From positions 541,278 through 605,277 of the forward strand of contig NZ_CP025544.1 of assembly GCF_003366055.1 (NCBI RefSeq): 64,000 nucleotides of DNA. The letters are read 5' to 3'. Under the pieces are notes generated by a model. The model was not told the DNA's origin. It searched no databases and saw only the letters and a program-made list of their open reading frames with translations. The position numbers and the translations under genes are program-made. Shown in pieces: positions 52,010 through 61,853 of the stretch (positions within the stretch are counted from its first letter, which is position 1; each line of letters begins with the position of its first letter). This stretch comes from Candidatus Chromulinivorax destructor. GTDB taxonomy: Bacteria > Babelota > Babeliae > Babelales > Chromulinivoraceae.

Positions 52010-53161
52010 ATGAAAAAACTCTTCAACAAAACTCCACAAATCTTTTCCGATTCAGGCATTGTAACCACACCAGACTTACTTAAAAACTGGATCGAATTAA
52101 GCAAGTCTGCTGCAACAGCAAATGCTCAGCAATTTCAGCAGTGGCTTGGACCTGTGACAAAGATATCTGCAGTATTAAAATCAAATGCTTACGGACATGG
52201 ACTTATTGCAATGGCTACTCTTTATGATGAGTGTGATGCTATTGCAACATTGTCAGTTATTAATCTTTACGAAGCTGTTCAACTTCGCCAACATGGTATT
52301 AAAAAAACAATTTTGGTTATTGGATATCTTGATGCAGCCTACGACCTTATCGTCAAATATGACATCCATGTTGTCATCTACGACCTATTGCTCGCAGAAC
52401 AATTAAACGAAGTTGGTAAAAAATACAACACTCAGATTATTGTTCATATAAAATTTGATAGCGGCATGCATCGACTTGGAATTCTTCCTGATAACCTGGA
52501 TCAATTTATACAAGAACTTAAAAAATTACCTTTTATTACTATTCAAGGAATTTTTTCTCACTTTGCCCAAAGTTACATTGCTACAACAACACATCATCAA
52601 GAAGATGTCTTTGTTATCGCAACTCATTATGGATTACAAACCCATATTTCTAATTCTCATGGCACCTTGACTGCACATCATAAAAACTATACTTTTGCAC
52701 GCATAGGCATTGGTCTGTATGGCTATCTTCAAAAATATGATCAAGATGTTCAAAACATGCTTAAACCTGTATTATCATTAAAAACAAGAATTCTTCAAAT
52801 CAAACAGGTCAAAGCAGGATCTTTTATAGGATACGACGCTACGTACCAAGCTCCAACTGATATCACGATTGCAATCATAGCAATTGGTTACGCTGAAGGG
52901 CTTGATGCTCGCTTGTCAAATTGCGGATCAGTTATGATTAACGATCAATTTGCTCCCATTATTGGCAGAGTGTGCATGAATTTAACCATTGTTAATATCA
53001 GCTCTATACAAAATTGTAGCGTAGGACAGGTAGTAACCGTGCTTGGATCTGAAAAGAATTTATCAATAAGCGCGTATGATTGGTCGGCTCTCACGCAAGC
53101 GAGTGCTTATAATCATCTAACTAAAATTTCGTCATCTCTTGTTAAAATTATTGTTGATTAA
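52010..53161 (+). CDS. alr: alanine racemase
   Basis: A 383-residue PLP enzyme that makes D-alanine for peptidoglycan. The PLP-binding Lys is in AVLKSNAYGHG (Lys57). The second catalytic residue, Tyr, is in SFIGYDATYQAP (about residue 270). GYAEGLDARLSN and IIGRVCMNLTIV complete the family pattern, with Asn in place of the usual Asp in the GRV-x-MD segment. It is read divergently from the rlmB-type gene. With pgeF, ftsQAZ and SecA it shows that the cell keeps a peptidoglycan-dependent division system. Confidence 0.93.
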   Translation: MKKLFNKTPQIFSDSGIVTTPDLLKNWIELSKSAATANAQQFQQWLGPVTKISAVLKSNAYGHGLIAMATLYDECDAIATLSVINLYEAVQLRQHGIKKTILVIGYLDAAYDLIVKYDIHVVIYDLLLAEQLNEVGKKYNTQIIVHIKFDSGMHRLGILPDNLDQFIQELKKLPFITIQGIFSHFAQSYIATTTHHQEDVFVIATHYGLQTHISNSHGTLTAHHKNYTFARIGIGLYGYLQKYDQDVQNMLKPVLSLKTRILQIKQVKAGSFIGYDATYQAPTDITIAIIAIGYAEGLDARLSNCGSVMINDQFAPIIGRVCMNLTIVNISSIQNCSVGQVVTVLGSEKNLSISAYDWSALTQASAYNHLTKISSSLVKIIVD

Positions 53162-53242
53162 TTTTTTATCATATAAAAAATTGCATAAAAAATTCATATA
53201 AACGCTTGCACCATAAAAAACGCCGTACAAAATTGACAACTA

Positions 53243-53272
53243 TTGATTTTCTTAACATCATTGTGATAAAAT
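53243..53272 (+). promoter_or_regulatory. possible promoter for the small exported protein
   Basis: TTGATT (53243-53248), 18 bases, TAAAAT (53267-53272), with a TGTG just upstream of the -10 box. A TTGACA ten bases further upstream is too far away. Confidence 0.35.
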
Positions 53273-53311
53273 TTTTTCAGATATGATTCTAAATAAAAAA
53301 AGGAGATCACT

Positions 53312-53695
53312 ATGAAAAAAAATCTATACGCAATGCTTTTAGTTGTAGCTGTTGGATCAATAGCTAATGTACAAGCAGGTTGTTCATCATGTAAAAAAAC
53401 AACAGTTCAAGTCTCTTCAGACTCAGGCAAAGTATCTTCATCAACAGCTGAATATAAAGACAGAATGCATAACATTGAAGAATGCATTAAATCAGTAAAA
53501 GATAAAGCATTAGGCAAAAAGAAATCAGCTTCGCTTGCAGAATTGACAACAATTGAAGCAAAAGTTGATGACTTTGCTCAAGATACATTCCGTGATGCAA
53601 ATGATAAATTTAACATGCATGCTAAACATGTTCGTAAATTAAGATCTGAACTAAAACATGCTCGTGAATACGTAAAGAAAAATGGTATTAACTAA
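53312..53695 (+). CDS. small exported helical protein, unknown function
   Basis: A 127-residue protein with a signal peptide (MKKNLYAMLLVVAVGSIANVQA) cut before GCSSCKK; the two cysteines near the mature start may form a disulfide or bind lipid, though VQAGC is not a perfect lipobox. The rest is charged and helical with short heptads (YKDRMHNIEECIKSVKDKALGKKK, FNMHAKHVRKLRSELKHAREYVKKN). A very strong AAAAAAGGAGA Shine-Dalgarno suggests high expression. I recognise no family. Confidence 0.6.
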   Translation: MKKNLYAMLLVVAVGSIANVQAGCSSCKKTTVQVSSDSGKVSSSTAEYKDRMHNIEECIKSVKDKALGKKKSASLAELTTIEAKVDDFAQDTFRDANDKFNMHAKHVRKLRSELKHAREYVKKNGIN

Positions 53696-53730
53696 TACAA
53701 GCAATGCGCTCTAGTTAAGAATCAAATCAA

Positions 53731-53770
53731 TGAGAGCCCCAATATTATATTATTGAGGGCTCAATTTTTT
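53731..53770 (+). terminator. intrinsic terminator
   Basis: TGAGAGCCC and GGGCTCA pair, with AATA-TTATT continuing the stem, followed by six T. It ends the small exported-protein gene. Confidence 0.65.
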
Positions 53771-53791
53771 AATTTCAAAAAAGGAAAAAAT

Positions 53792-54262
53792 ATGAAAAAT
53801 ATCAACGCGTATCATATACTCATGTTACTTATGGTAACAACAACATCAACAAGTCTTATGTCAATGAATCAACTTCGCAAAAGTGTAAACTCAACAGCTC
53901 ATAGCGCTACATCAGCAGCAAGTAATGCAGTTGGTCAGGCAACAAATGCAATTGAAAACAATGTTGTTAATCCAATTGAAAATAATGTAATTCACCCAAC
54001 TCAGAAAATTGGTGAATCTGTTGTAGAACATAGCAAAGAAGCTATTAAAACAGCAGAAGAAGCTGTTGATACAACAGGCAAAATAATTAAAGCATTACCT
54101 TCAATTATCAGAGAGCTTTCAGATATTATGAAAGATCTTCAAAATATTATCAATACAGGAATGGCATCTGCTCAAGCTACATCTGCAGCAATGAACCCTC
54201 TTACAAAAGAGATGTCTCAGTCGATTGGAAAACTACAAGAAACTATATCTCATCTGATATAA
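53792..54262 (+). CDS. exported amphipathic-helix protein, unknown function
   Basis: A 156-residue exported protein. The ATG at 53792 follows AAAAAAGG; the frame is open 13 codons further up without support. After a signal peptide (MKNINAYHILMLLMVTTTSTSLMS), the mature part is a row of Ala/Ser/Thr/Asn-rich amphipathic helices with 11-residue-like repeats (TAHSATSAASNAVGQATNAIENNVVNPIENNVIHPTQK), similar in look to apolipoprotein or LEA-like proteins. Hydrophobic positions recur regularly to the end. The family is unknown. A terminator follows. Confidence 0.55.
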   Translation: MKNINAYHILMLLMVTTTSTSLMSMNQLRKSVNSTAHSATSAASNAVGQATNAIENNVVNPIENNVIHPTQKIGESVVEHSKEAIKTAEEAVDTTGKIIKALPSIIRELSDIMKDLQNIINTGMASAQATSAAMNPLTKEMSQSIGKLQETISHLI

Positions 54263-54284
54263 TCTCATTGTACATGGTATCTTA

Positions 54285-54318
54285 TATGGCTGGTTGTTAT
54301 ATAACAATCAGCCATTTT
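54285..54318 (+). terminator. intrinsic terminator
   Basis: ATGGCTGGTTGTTA and TAACAATCAGCCAT pair in a 14-bp stem with one mismatch, followed by T-rich sequence. Confidence 0.75.
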
Positions 54319-54428
54319 TATATCCTGCTATCAGATAAAAATAATAATTTCAAGTCTTATAAAAACTTAATCTTGCCTTATACTTATATTTCATCCACAA
54401 ATTTATAGTAGATTACAAGGCATACAAA

Positions 54429-55133
54429 ATGTTTATTGTTGAAGGAAATATTGGCACGGGCAAATCAACGTTCTTAAAAGCGTTGCAACATTCTTTATCA
54501 AACGTTATTGTTACCCTTGAAGCTGTTGATTATTGGCAAAACGAATCAACAGGGCAATCTATTTTACAAAATTTCTATGAATCCCCACACCGTTGGGCAT
54601 ATACAATGGAAACACTTGCTTTAAAAGTTCGTATTCCAGAGCATATCAAACAACAAGCATCAAGCTTGCCAAATATTGTTGAACGATCAATCTATTCAGG
54701 TTATCATTGCTTTGCTCACAACAGCTTTGAGCAAGGTTATCTTAATCAGTTAGAATGGAATATTTACAATAGCTGGTTTAATTTTTCAACTGCTAAACGT
54801 TGCTTAGCCCCTACAGGTTTTATTTACCTACAAGCTGATCCAAAAATTTCTTATCAACGCACCGTTGAACGCCAAAGGGAAGCTGAAAACTCAATTTCAT
54901 TTGAATATTTACAGCAAATTCACGATAAACACGAAGCTTTTTTAATTCACAAACAAAACATCCATCCTTCAATCATGCATGTGCCTGTTTTAGTTTTAGA
55001 TTGTAATTACGATATCGTTCATGATAATAACAAACTATTGCAATACGTAGAACTTGTTAAAGATTTTATCAAAACTCACAGTCAACATCATGTTGAGTTA
55101 CAAATTTTACAACCACTGCATAAAAATCTATAA
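54429..55133 (+). CDS. deoxynucleoside kinase
   Basis: A 234-residue kinase of the dNK/dGK/TK2 family that phosphorylates deoxynucleosides for DNA synthesis. The P-loop is GNIGTGKS (residues 6-13), near EAVDYWQNE. ERSIYSGYHCFA holds the family's E-R-S pattern, and QRTVERQREAE the lid with its arginines. It has no signal peptide. Salvage fits an organism that takes nucleosides from its host. Bacterial members are known (for example in Bacillus and Mycoplasma), so a eukaryotic origin is not required. A weak Shine-Dalgarno precedes the ATG. Confidence 0.88.
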   Translation: MFIVEGNIGTGKSTFLKALQHSLSNVIVTLEAVDYWQNESTGQSILQNFYESPHRWAYTMETLALKVRIPEHIKQQASSLPNIVERSIYSGYHCFAHNSFEQGYLNQLEWNIYNSWFNFSTAKRCLAPTGFIYLQADPKISYQRTVERQREAENSISFEYLQQIHDKHEAFLIHKQNIHPSIMHVPVLVLDCNYDIVHDNNKLLQYVELVKDFIKTHSQHHVELQILQPLHKNL

Positions 55134-55206
55134 CATTCAATCGTAAATTTCCCTGCTCCTGCCCACCAAAAAGTTTTCTTATAGAAAAACAATAGATTAA
55201 AATCAT

Positions 55207-55235
55207 TGATTCTAGCAAGTCAAACATGGTACAAT
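55207..55235 (+). promoter_or_regulatory. sigma70-type promoter for the gene at 55267
   Basis: TTGATT (55207-55212), a 17-base spacer and TACAAT (55230-55235), about 30 bases before the start codon. Confidence 0.55.
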
Positions 55236-55266
55236 GTTTCATATTGAAATTAATAAGGAGTTTTCT

Positions 55267-56061
55267 ATGAAAAAATTTAATAAAAACATTTTTAAAATGT
55301 TACTCTTACTGGCAGTTGGCAATTCATCACACATGATTTTGACGATGGAAGAAGATAATTATGATGAAGAATATGAATTTTTCCATGTGTCAATGCCATC
55401 GTATCAACAATCGGATCTTGATGCTACAGCAGATATAGATTCAGACAATGACTCAGTTTCATCAGAACATAGTGATTCAAGTTATGTTTTTGAAAAAGTA
55501 TATTACAACCCACATCAACTTGATGTAAGTTCTTACGAAATCGACAATGATCAAGAAGATGAATCACCTTTTGTAGAAGGCATTGCCTACACAAGCCCAG
55601 ATACTTTTGTTCTTACAGAAGTTGTAAAACTTGATGAGCAATCAATTCCAGTTGATTTTTACAGTTCAGAACATAAACGCAAAACAGCTGCTCATAATAT
55701 CATCCAAGGTATTCTTGCGAGACTAGAAGCAACAGACCGTGATCTTAATCAAACAGAACATCAATTAGATAGCCTTGAAAAGGCTTCCCATAAAGATGTC
55801 ACCATGCAAGAAAAATCATTACAATTAATTGAACAAGATATTGATGAAGCGACAGACGAATTAGCAGCTGTTGCATCAAATATTCGTGTGCTTGCACATT
55901 CAACAGATAAATCTGTTAAAGGACAATTTGACAAAGCTCAGGGTACTATAACACGATCACACAATAAAGCTGTTAATGATTTAGAAAAGGTAAGAAAAAA
56001 ATTACAGAATCAGTCTAAAAAAATTAATAGAAAAATTAAAAAAACACTCAAAATTAAGTAA
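55267..56061 (+). CDS. exported acidic and coiled-coil protein, unknown function
   Basis: A 264-residue protein with a signal peptide (MKKFNKNIFKMLLLLAVGNSSHM). Residues ~25-125 are very acidic and Ser/Asp/Glu-rich (EEDNYDEEYEF, DIDSDNDSVSSEHSDSS), probably disordered. From ~135 on it is a coiled coil (ILARLEATDRDLNQTEHQLDSLEKA, DLEKVRKKLQNQSKKINRKIKKTLKIK), ending strongly basic. The charge separation is unusual. AATAAGGAG precedes the ATG. I recognise no family. Confidence 0.6.
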   Translation: MKKFNKNIFKMLLLLAVGNSSHMILTMEEDNYDEEYEFFHVSMPSYQQSDLDATADIDSDNDSVSSEHSDSSYVFEKVYYNPHQLDVSSYEIDNDQEDESPFVEGIAYTSPDTFVLTEVVKLDEQSIPVDFYSSEHKRKTAAHNIIQGILARLEATDRDLNQTEHQLDSLEKASHKDVTMQEKSLQLIEQDIDEATDELAAVASNIRVLAHSTDKSVKGQFDKAQGTITRSHNKAVNDLEKVRKKLQNQSKKINRKIKKTLKIK

Positions 56062-56076
56062 ATATAATTTCTTAAT

Positions 56077-56111
56077 AAAAAAGTACCCAGTCTAAACTGG
56101 GTACTTTTTTT
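56077..56111 (+). terminator. intrinsic terminator
   Basis: AAAAAAGTACCCAG and CTGGGTACTTTTTT form a 14-bp stem with a six-base loop and T run. Confidence 0.9.
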
Positions 56112-56126
56112 ACTATAAATATCTTT

Positions 56127-56332
56127 AAGTTGAGTAAACCAAATTTTTACTCTAAAGATTTACCCTACATTTTCTACGAAAACTCCGGGAATTTGCTAGC
56201 CGGTTGGCCTCATGCACTATTTCTTTACATAAAAAAAAGCGTAACGTGGCCGCTGCCACAATTGTTTGCCAAGATGAGTGAAGCGATACCATAGGTTTTT
56301 GTGCACATGTAAATTTGGTTCACGCAGCCTAG
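56127..56332 (+). repeat. foldback repeat copy 10 (short form, forward)
   Basis: A 206-bp copy close to copy 3, ending AAATTTGGTTCACGCAGCCTAG. It stops five bases before the stop codon of the neighbouring minus-strand gene (56337), so it lies immediately downstream of that gene. Its left end is next to a terminator. Confidence 0.88.
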
Positions 56333-56336
56333 GCTG

Positions 56337-57248
56337 TTATAAACTCAACCGAATTTTTTCTTGGTACAAATTTCGTGCAAGCGTATCTAAATAAATACCA
56401 ATCGTTACATCGTGACTTTTTTCACCGACCGTCTCAACCGTAAAGTCATGAGGTAACAAAGTTTTTGCTACAGAATCTTGGTAGCAAACATACGGTTGAT
56501 TAGATATCACTAAACAACTCCCTACAACTGGATTTAATTTCATCCATTCTATAACAGTATCACCTGTTGTTGGGCGAGCCAATGCACCATTTTTTGTGAT
56601 TTTCATAGGAGCGTTTATCAATACCACAGGTATGTGGTCCATATTTTCAGGTTTTTTTATAGTATCATATACAAATTGCATAAGTTCAGCTTCTGTTGCT
56701 GGCACAGCAGCTGAATCTTTAAAATTATAGTCACGTTGTAATGCTGTAATTTCTGCATCAGTTAAAGGCCGAGCTCCCGATAAAATCACTACGTTATCAA
56801 ACCGAACACCCTGCTTGCATAATTGTATAGCATATTGCAATCTGCTTGCAATGCGGTCATAGGCAGCACCCATTAACAATACATAATCATATTGTTGCTG
56901 TTGAGGAACAATTTCATCAACGAGGTGTAACTTATGAAATAGATCAAAAAAATCATTTTGATTTGCAACATTTGTATCAACAATATCCCATCGTTCACAA
57001 CCTTCTTTTCGCATCCACCCGGAGTCTGCTTTTTGCGTTGCCTGAACTATCGAAGCTAACGAACCATCATGTTCAATATCAGTTAATGATAATAACTGTA
57101 ATAAGACATCAGTTGGATGCCCTTGTTCATTAACAATACTTTTATTGCATGTTTCTTGAACTACTGATTCATGATTTTTATTCATCGTAGCTATACCTGC
57201 ACCAATAAACAATGTCAGCGCGAATAAAACTAACTTTTTATTTTTCAT
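56337..57248 (-). CDS. exported YdcF/ElyC (DUF218)-like protein
   Basis: A 303-residue exported protein with a signal peptide (MKNKKLVLFALTLFIGAGIATM). The middle (YDYVLLMGAAYDRIASRLQYAIQLCKQGVRFDNVVILSGARPLTDAE) matches the DUF218 pattern: a hydrophobic strand, a tandem of Arg residues and ILSGAR in place of the usual ISGG. AVPATEAELM and the later LVISNQPYVCYQDSVAKTLLP also fit. Members include E. coli ElyC and SanA, implicated in envelope integrity; the biochemical activity is unproved. The family fit is moderate. The stop is five bases from foldback repeat 10. Confidence 0.5.
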   Translation of the reverse strand: MKNKKLVLFALTLFIGAGIATMNKNHESVVQETCNKSIVNEQGHPTDVLLQLLSLTDIEHDGSLASIVQATQKADSGWMRKEGCERWDIVDTNVANQNDFFDLFHKLHLVDEIVPQQQQYDYVLLMGAAYDRIASRLQYAIQLCKQGVRFDNVVILSGARPLTDAEITALQRDYNFKDSAAVPATEAELMQFVYDTIKKPENMDHIPVVLINAPMKITKNGALARPTTGDTVIEWMKLNPVVGSCLVISNQPYVCYQDSVAKTLLPHDFTVETVGEKSHDVTIGIYLDTLARNLYQEKIRLSL

Positions 57249-57256
57249 ATATTTTT

Positions 57257-58453
57257 TTAAGTTAAAGTAAATATTCTATGTTTACCAACTTTTATAGTCA
57301 TACCTACACGCCATGCAATTTCAGCTTTAAATTCTAAAACTGTTACACCATCACATGACACAGCACCTGATTCTATTAAGCGCTTACCATCAGATGTTGA
57401 TGCGATTGCACCAAGCTCTTTTAACAAGTCTATAATCCATATTGGATTACTTATAGTTGAAGGCAAGGCAACAGGCTTACCTTGTGATAAATCTTTTTTC
57501 TGAAACAGTGCAATAAAGTTTTCTTGCGCTGCAACAGCTTGCTGCTCAGACCAAAACTCTTGAATAATGTTATAAGCCATCTGTTTTTTTAAATCCATAG
57601 GATGAACTTTTTGCTCAGCTACATTGTTTTTCATAGTTTGAATGTCTTGATCAGATACTGATAACAACAAACTATAATAACGCCACATTAATGTATCGGA
57701 TATCGACATTAATTTACCATACGCATCTGATGGCTGGTCAGTTAATCCAATATAATTACCAAGTGATTTTGACATTTTTTCAACGCCATCAAGACCTTCT
57801 AGTAATGGAGTTGTTAAAATTACTTGAGGTGATTTCCCATACTGCTCTTGTAAAAATCTTCCACATAATAAATTAAATGTCTGATCTGTTCCACCAAGCT
57901 CTACGTCTGCATCAAGTGCTACTGAATCATATCCTTGCATAATTGGATACAATAATTCATGCAACGCAATAGGCTGTTGATTGCTCATACGTTTTGCAAA
58001 ATCATCACGTTCAAGTAGGCGCGCAACCGTAACTTTTGCACAAAGCTGAATTGTGTCACTAAATGATAACTTTGATAACCAGGTCGAGTTATACTCGATA
58101 CGAACTTTTGCGGGGTCTAAAATTCGTTCAATTTGCTCAAAATAAGTTTTTGAATTTTTTTCAATATCTGCAACTGACAATGGTGGACGAGTTTTTGATT
58201 TCCCCGTTGGATCACCAATAGCAGCAGTGTAATCTCCAATTAAAAAAATAACCTCATGCCCAAGATCTTGAAATTGGCGCATTTTTCTCAATACAACCGC
58301 ATGACCTAAGTGTAAGTCTGGTGCAGTTGGATCCATACCTAACTTAATTTTTAATTTTTTACCAGTTTCTAACTTTTTTTTCAGTAATCCTGCTGGCAAA
58401 CAATCAACAGTTCCTTGTTGCAATAGTTGTAATGTTTTTTCGATTTGATCCAT
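57257..58453 (-). CDS. tyrS: tyrosyl-tRNA synthetase
   Basis: A 398-residue class I synthetase that charges tRNA-Tyr. The HIGH motif is HLGHA in [23 protein letters not shown] is intact ([14 protein letters not shown], about residue 233), and [18 protein letters not shown] is typical of the TyrRS type that has the short insertion. The C-terminal S4 domain ([21 protein letters not shown]) ends the protein. Its start overlaps the stop of the M50-like gene as TAATG. Confidence 0.96.
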   Translation of the reverse strand: MDQIEKTLQLLQQGTVDCLPAGLLKKKLETGKKLKIKLGMDPTAPDLHLGHAVVLRKMRQFQDLGHEVIFLIGDYTAAIGDPTGKSKTRPPLSVADIEKNSKTYFEQIERILDPAKVRIEYNSTWLSKLSFSDTIQLCAKVTVARLLERDDFAKRMSNQQPIALHELLYPIMQGYDSVALDADVELGGTDQTFNLLCGRFLQEQYGKSPQVILTTPLLEGLDGVEKMSKSLGNYIGLTDQPSDAYGKLMSISDTLMWRYYSLLLSVSDQDIQTMKNNVAEQKVHPMDLKKQMAYNIIQEFWSEQQAVAAQENFIALFQKKDLSQGKPVALPSTISNPIWIIDLLKELGAIASTSDGKRLIESGAVSCDGVTVLEFKAEIAWRVGMTIKVGKHRIFTLT

Positions 58454-59151
58454 TATAATAATCCCACTTTCAAAAGAAGTTGTTGTAACACATCAATGAT
58501 GATGTATACAAAAGTAACAAGTAACGGCTGTATAATAAAAAGTGCCAATGAAAGAACAAGGCATCCTATAATAATTTTTTGGAATGATAATTCTTGAAAT
58601 CTTGGTAGATAAAAATGAAATATATATTTAAAAATACCAAGTACACAATGGAAAACAAATAACATTAAATTTTGTTGATACATAAAAAATAACAACCCAA
58701 GAATTGATTCAACAAACGATGATGGATGAATTGTCAAAGCTGGATGAGCTGTATGTATGTTAAACAAACCCATGCTTGCACCAAGAATAGTAACGACCAT
58801 CAAAAGAACTAAATTACCAAGAGCTCTGCCCATAAATTCAACAAATGCTCGCAGCTTAAGATTTTTACCATACATGGTATCAGGTAACAAAGGAATATAA
58901 CGGCCCCATGCAGGGATAATACCAAAAGGTAACAAATTAGCATAAAACAAATTCCACAAGACTGCTGCAAATCCAAAGACATTAAAATGGTCTAAGGGAT
59001 TAAAACTTAAAAAGCCTAACTGCTCTGGTGTATCATCCCCCATTTTTTTTGCAATATAGGATTCAAACCAACCGGTAAAAGTAACAGTTACAATATATGA
59101 CAGGAAAGCAATAATAATCAGTTGCAAATTGCGTATAAGATCTAAATTCAT
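58453..59151 (-). CDS. M50/site-2-protease-like membrane protein without zinc ligands
   Basis: A 232-residue membrane protein with five or six helices. The first helix and following loop align with the core of bacterial M50 proteases: [41 protein letters not shown] corresponds to xxHExxHAxxAxxxGDxTPxxxGRLTLNPLxHIDPxG. The zinc motif HExxH is replaced by TGWFE, and the later Asp of H-x-D by Asn. So the fold is kept while the catalytic metal site is lost: a probable pseudoprotease. The remaining helices match the family length. The start at 59151 has AAGGAAGGA before it. It is coupled to tyrS. Confidence 0.65.
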   Translation of the reverse strand: MNLDLIRNLQLIIIAFLSYIVTVTFTGWFESYIAKKMGDDTPEQLGFLSFNPLDHFNVFGFAAVLWNLFYANLLPFGIIPAWGRYIPLLPDTMYGKNLKLRAFVEFMGRALGNLVLLMVVTILGASMGLFNIHTAHPALTIHPSSFVESILGLLFFMYQQNLMLFVFHCVLGIFKYIFHFYLPRFQELSFQKIIIGCLVLSLALFIIQPLLVTFVYIIIDVLQQLLLKVGLL

Positions 59152-59326
59152 TAAAAATCCTTCCTTAGAAGTGAAAATATGTACCCTATCAAAATACCAT
59201 AAAAAAATGAGATACCAAAATGAGAACTGAGATATCCCCAATTTTTGAAAGATCTCTTATTCTGTAGTAAGCTAAAATTCTATAGTTATTTTACCAACAA
59301 AAAAAGACTTTGAATCGAAATATACC

Positions 59327-61783
59327 ATGGAAAAACGATACGACCATACCAGTCAAGATCAACAGGCTCGCGAGATTTGGCAAAAAAACGATACGTACAC
59401 AAAAAATTCACATCAATCTAAAAATTTCACCATAGACACACCACCTCCAACAGTCTCTGGTTCTTTACATATTGGGCACATTTTTTCTTATACACAAGCT
59501 GACATCATAGCCCGATACAAACGTATGACGGGTCATAACGTATTTTATCCATTTGGATTTGACTGCAACGGTCTTGCTACCGAACGTTTTGTAGAAAAAA
59601 AACATAAAACTGGCGTAGCAAAACTTGGTCGCGAAAAATTCATTGAACTATGCCTTTCGACAACTGAAGAGATGAAAATCGAATTCGTTCAATTGTGGCG
59701 CACTATCGGTATTTCAGCTGATTTTGAAAAAACATACTCAACTATTGGCAAAAAAGAGCAAAAAATATCACAAGAATCGTTTGTTCGTTTATTTCACAAA
59801 AAACATCTGTATTTAAAAAATGAGCCTGCATTATACTGCACCTCGTGCAGAACAAGTGTTGCTCAAGCTGAGTTAGATGACAAAGAAGTTGCAACAACTT
59901 TTAATGATATTGAATTTACAACATCGACAGGCATCAAAGTCGTTATAGCTACCACACGCCCAGAATTGCTTCCATCATGCGTTGCAGTTATGTACAACCC
60001 TGAAGACGAACGCTACCAACAACTTGCAGGACAAACTGCTATCGTACCAATTTACGGCAATGAAGTTCCTTTCCTTGCAGATGAAAGTGTGAGTATTACC
60101 AAAGGAACTGGTCTTGTTATGTGTTGTACCTTTGGTGACAAAACTGACATAGAATGGTTTAAAAAATTCAACTTACCTTACAAGCAATCAATTGGTTTTG
60201 ATGGCCGCTGGGCAGAACATACAGGCCCTCTTGCAGGTCTTAAAGTTTTAGAAGCTCGTCAAACAATTTTACAACTGCTTGAAGAGTTTAATCTTGTTCT
60301 TACCAAAAAAAATATCAGTCATAATGTAAACGTTCATGAGCGTTGTAAAAATGAAATTGAGTACGTTGTTTTACCCCAATGGTTTATCAACGTGGTAAGC
60401 AATAAAACAAAATTCTTAGAGCTTGCTGACCAAATAACCTGGTCGCCTGCATTTATGAAAACTCGGTACATCGACTGGGTAGAAAATTTAAGTTGGGACT
60501 GGTGTATTTCTCGTCAACGTGTATTTGGAATTCCATTTCCTGTGTGGTATTGCCAAGATTGCGACAAAGTTTTAGTTGCAGACATTGAGCAATTACCACT
60601 TGATCCTCAAGAAACTACCTATAAAAATGGTGCTTGTGATGGCTGTGGTAGCAAAAACTTACGCCCAGAAAAAGATGTTATGGACACCTGGAATACGTCA
60701 TCAATTACCCCATACATTGTGCAACAACTCTATTACGACAATGATGAATCTCCATTTGAAACAAACCCAGACTTTATTCCGATGAGCATGCGTCCACAAG
60801 CTCATGATATTATTAGAACGTGGGCTTTTTACACGATTATTAAAGCATGGATGCATAGCGAAAAAACACCATGGAAAGAGATTGTCATCTCTGGTTTTGT
60901 GTTAAGTGAACAAAAAGAGAAAATCTCAAAATCACAAGGCAACAGTCCAACAGAGCCATCAGTCTTAGTCAACCAATTTGCACCTGATGCTATTCGTTAC
61001 TGGACTGCTACAGGCACCCTTGGTTATGACATTGCATTCTCAATTGATCAGATTAAAACTGGCCAAAAACTCATGACAAAACTATGGAATGCCTTTAGTT
61101 TTATCAACATGCACATGGAAGATTATCATCATGTATCTGTAGCAACTACAGAACTTGGTGTGGTTAACCAATGGATGCTTGACGCTTCAACAACTATGTT
61201 AGAAAAATATACCGCAGCTCTTGATAAAAATGAGTTTGGTGCAGCTTTACAAGCAGTAGAAAAACTTTTCTGGAGCGATTTCTGTGATAACTATCTTGAA
61301 ATTATTAAAGATCAATTCTTTAAACCAGAAAACTATACTCCAGAGCAAGTACAAGCTACTCGCTGGACGCTCTTTGCTGTAGGATTAAGAATTTTGCAAT
61401 GTTACGCTCCATACTTGCCACACATCACTGAAAATATTTATCAACGAATATTTAAGTCAGTTGTGGGCAAAAGTTCATTGCATATCACACAGTTGCAACA
61501 CAACATGCACCCTGTTGATACTGATAATAACGCTGCGATGGAAAAAATCTTAGAAGTTATTACAACGGTCAGAAAACTTAAAACTGAACAACAGTTATCA
61601 TTAAAAACTGAACTTACCGTCTTAACCTTAGATGAAAGTTTAAACTATATTTTTGCTGATCAAGAAAATATTATTAAAGGTGTTACAACAGCCAAAGAAA
61701 TTGCTTATGCATCAAACATAACAAATTCAGTGCTCTTGCAAACGAACGAAACCTGGTCAGCTCAAGTTACAGTGAGCTTATAA
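59327..61783 (+). CDS. valS: valyl-tRNA synthetase
   Basis: An 818-residue class I synthetase that charges tRNA-Val. HIGH is intact in PPPTVSGSLHIGH (48-51), the ValRS signature with the FDCNGLATER that follows, and KMSKS reads KISKS (about residue 533, EKISKSQGN). The editing CP1 domain is present (TTRPELLPSCVAVMYN). A zinc-like C-x2-C pair is visible (YCTSCRT; YCQDCDK and CDGCGSK). It is somewhat shorter than the E. coli enzyme (951 residues), mainly at the C-terminal coiled coil. A terminator follows. Confidence 0.94.
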   Translation: MEKRYDHTSQDQQAREIWQKNDTYTKNSHQSKNFTIDTPPPTVSGSLHIGHIFSYTQADIIARYKRMTGHNVFYPFGFDCNGLATERFVEKKHKTGVAKLGREKFIELCLSTTEEMKIEFVQLWRTIGISADFEKTYSTIGKKEQKISQESFVRLFHKKHLYLKNEPALYCTSCRTSVAQAELDDKEVATTFNDIEFTTSTGIKVVIATTRPELLPSCVAVMYNPEDERYQQLAGQTAIVPIYGNEVPFLADESVSITKGTGLVMCCTFGDKTDIEWFKKFNLPYKQSIGFDGRWAEHTGPLAGLKVLEARQTILQLLEEFNLVLTKKNISHNVNVHERCKNEIEYVVLPQWFINVVSNKTKFLELADQITWSPAFMKTRYIDWVENLSWDWCISRQRVFGIPFPVWYCQDCDKVLVADIEQLPLDPQETTYKNGACDGCGSKNLRPEKDVMDTWNTSSITPYIVQQLYYDNDESPFETNPDFIPMSMRPQAHDIIRTWAFYTIIKAWMHSEKTPWKEIVISGFVLSEQKEKISKSQGNSPTEPSVLVNQFAPDAIRYWTATGTLGYDIAFSIDQIKTGQKLMTKLWNAFSFINMHMEDYHHVSVATTELGVVNQWMLDASTTMLEKYTAALDKNEFGAALQAVEKLFWSDFCDNYLEIIKDQFFKPENYTPEQVQATRWTLFAVGLRILQCYAPYLPHITENIYQRIFKSVVGKSSLHITQLQHNMHPVDTDNNAAMEKILEVITTVRKLKTEQQLSLKTELTVLTLDESLNYIFADQENIIKGVTTAKEIAYASNITNSVLLQTNETWSAQVTVSL

Positions 61784-61813
61784 AATAGCTCAGTAGATAG
61801 TAAGAAATACCTC

Positions 61814-61849
61814 AAAGAAAAGGGAGCTTTATAAGCTCCCTTTTCTTTA
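61814..61849. terminator. bidirectional terminator
   Basis: AAAGAAAAGGGAGCTT and AAGCTCCCTTTTCTTT form a 16-bp stem with a four-base loop. It separates the convergent valS and the edge gene. Confidence 0.9.
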
Positions 61850-61853
61850 AAAT

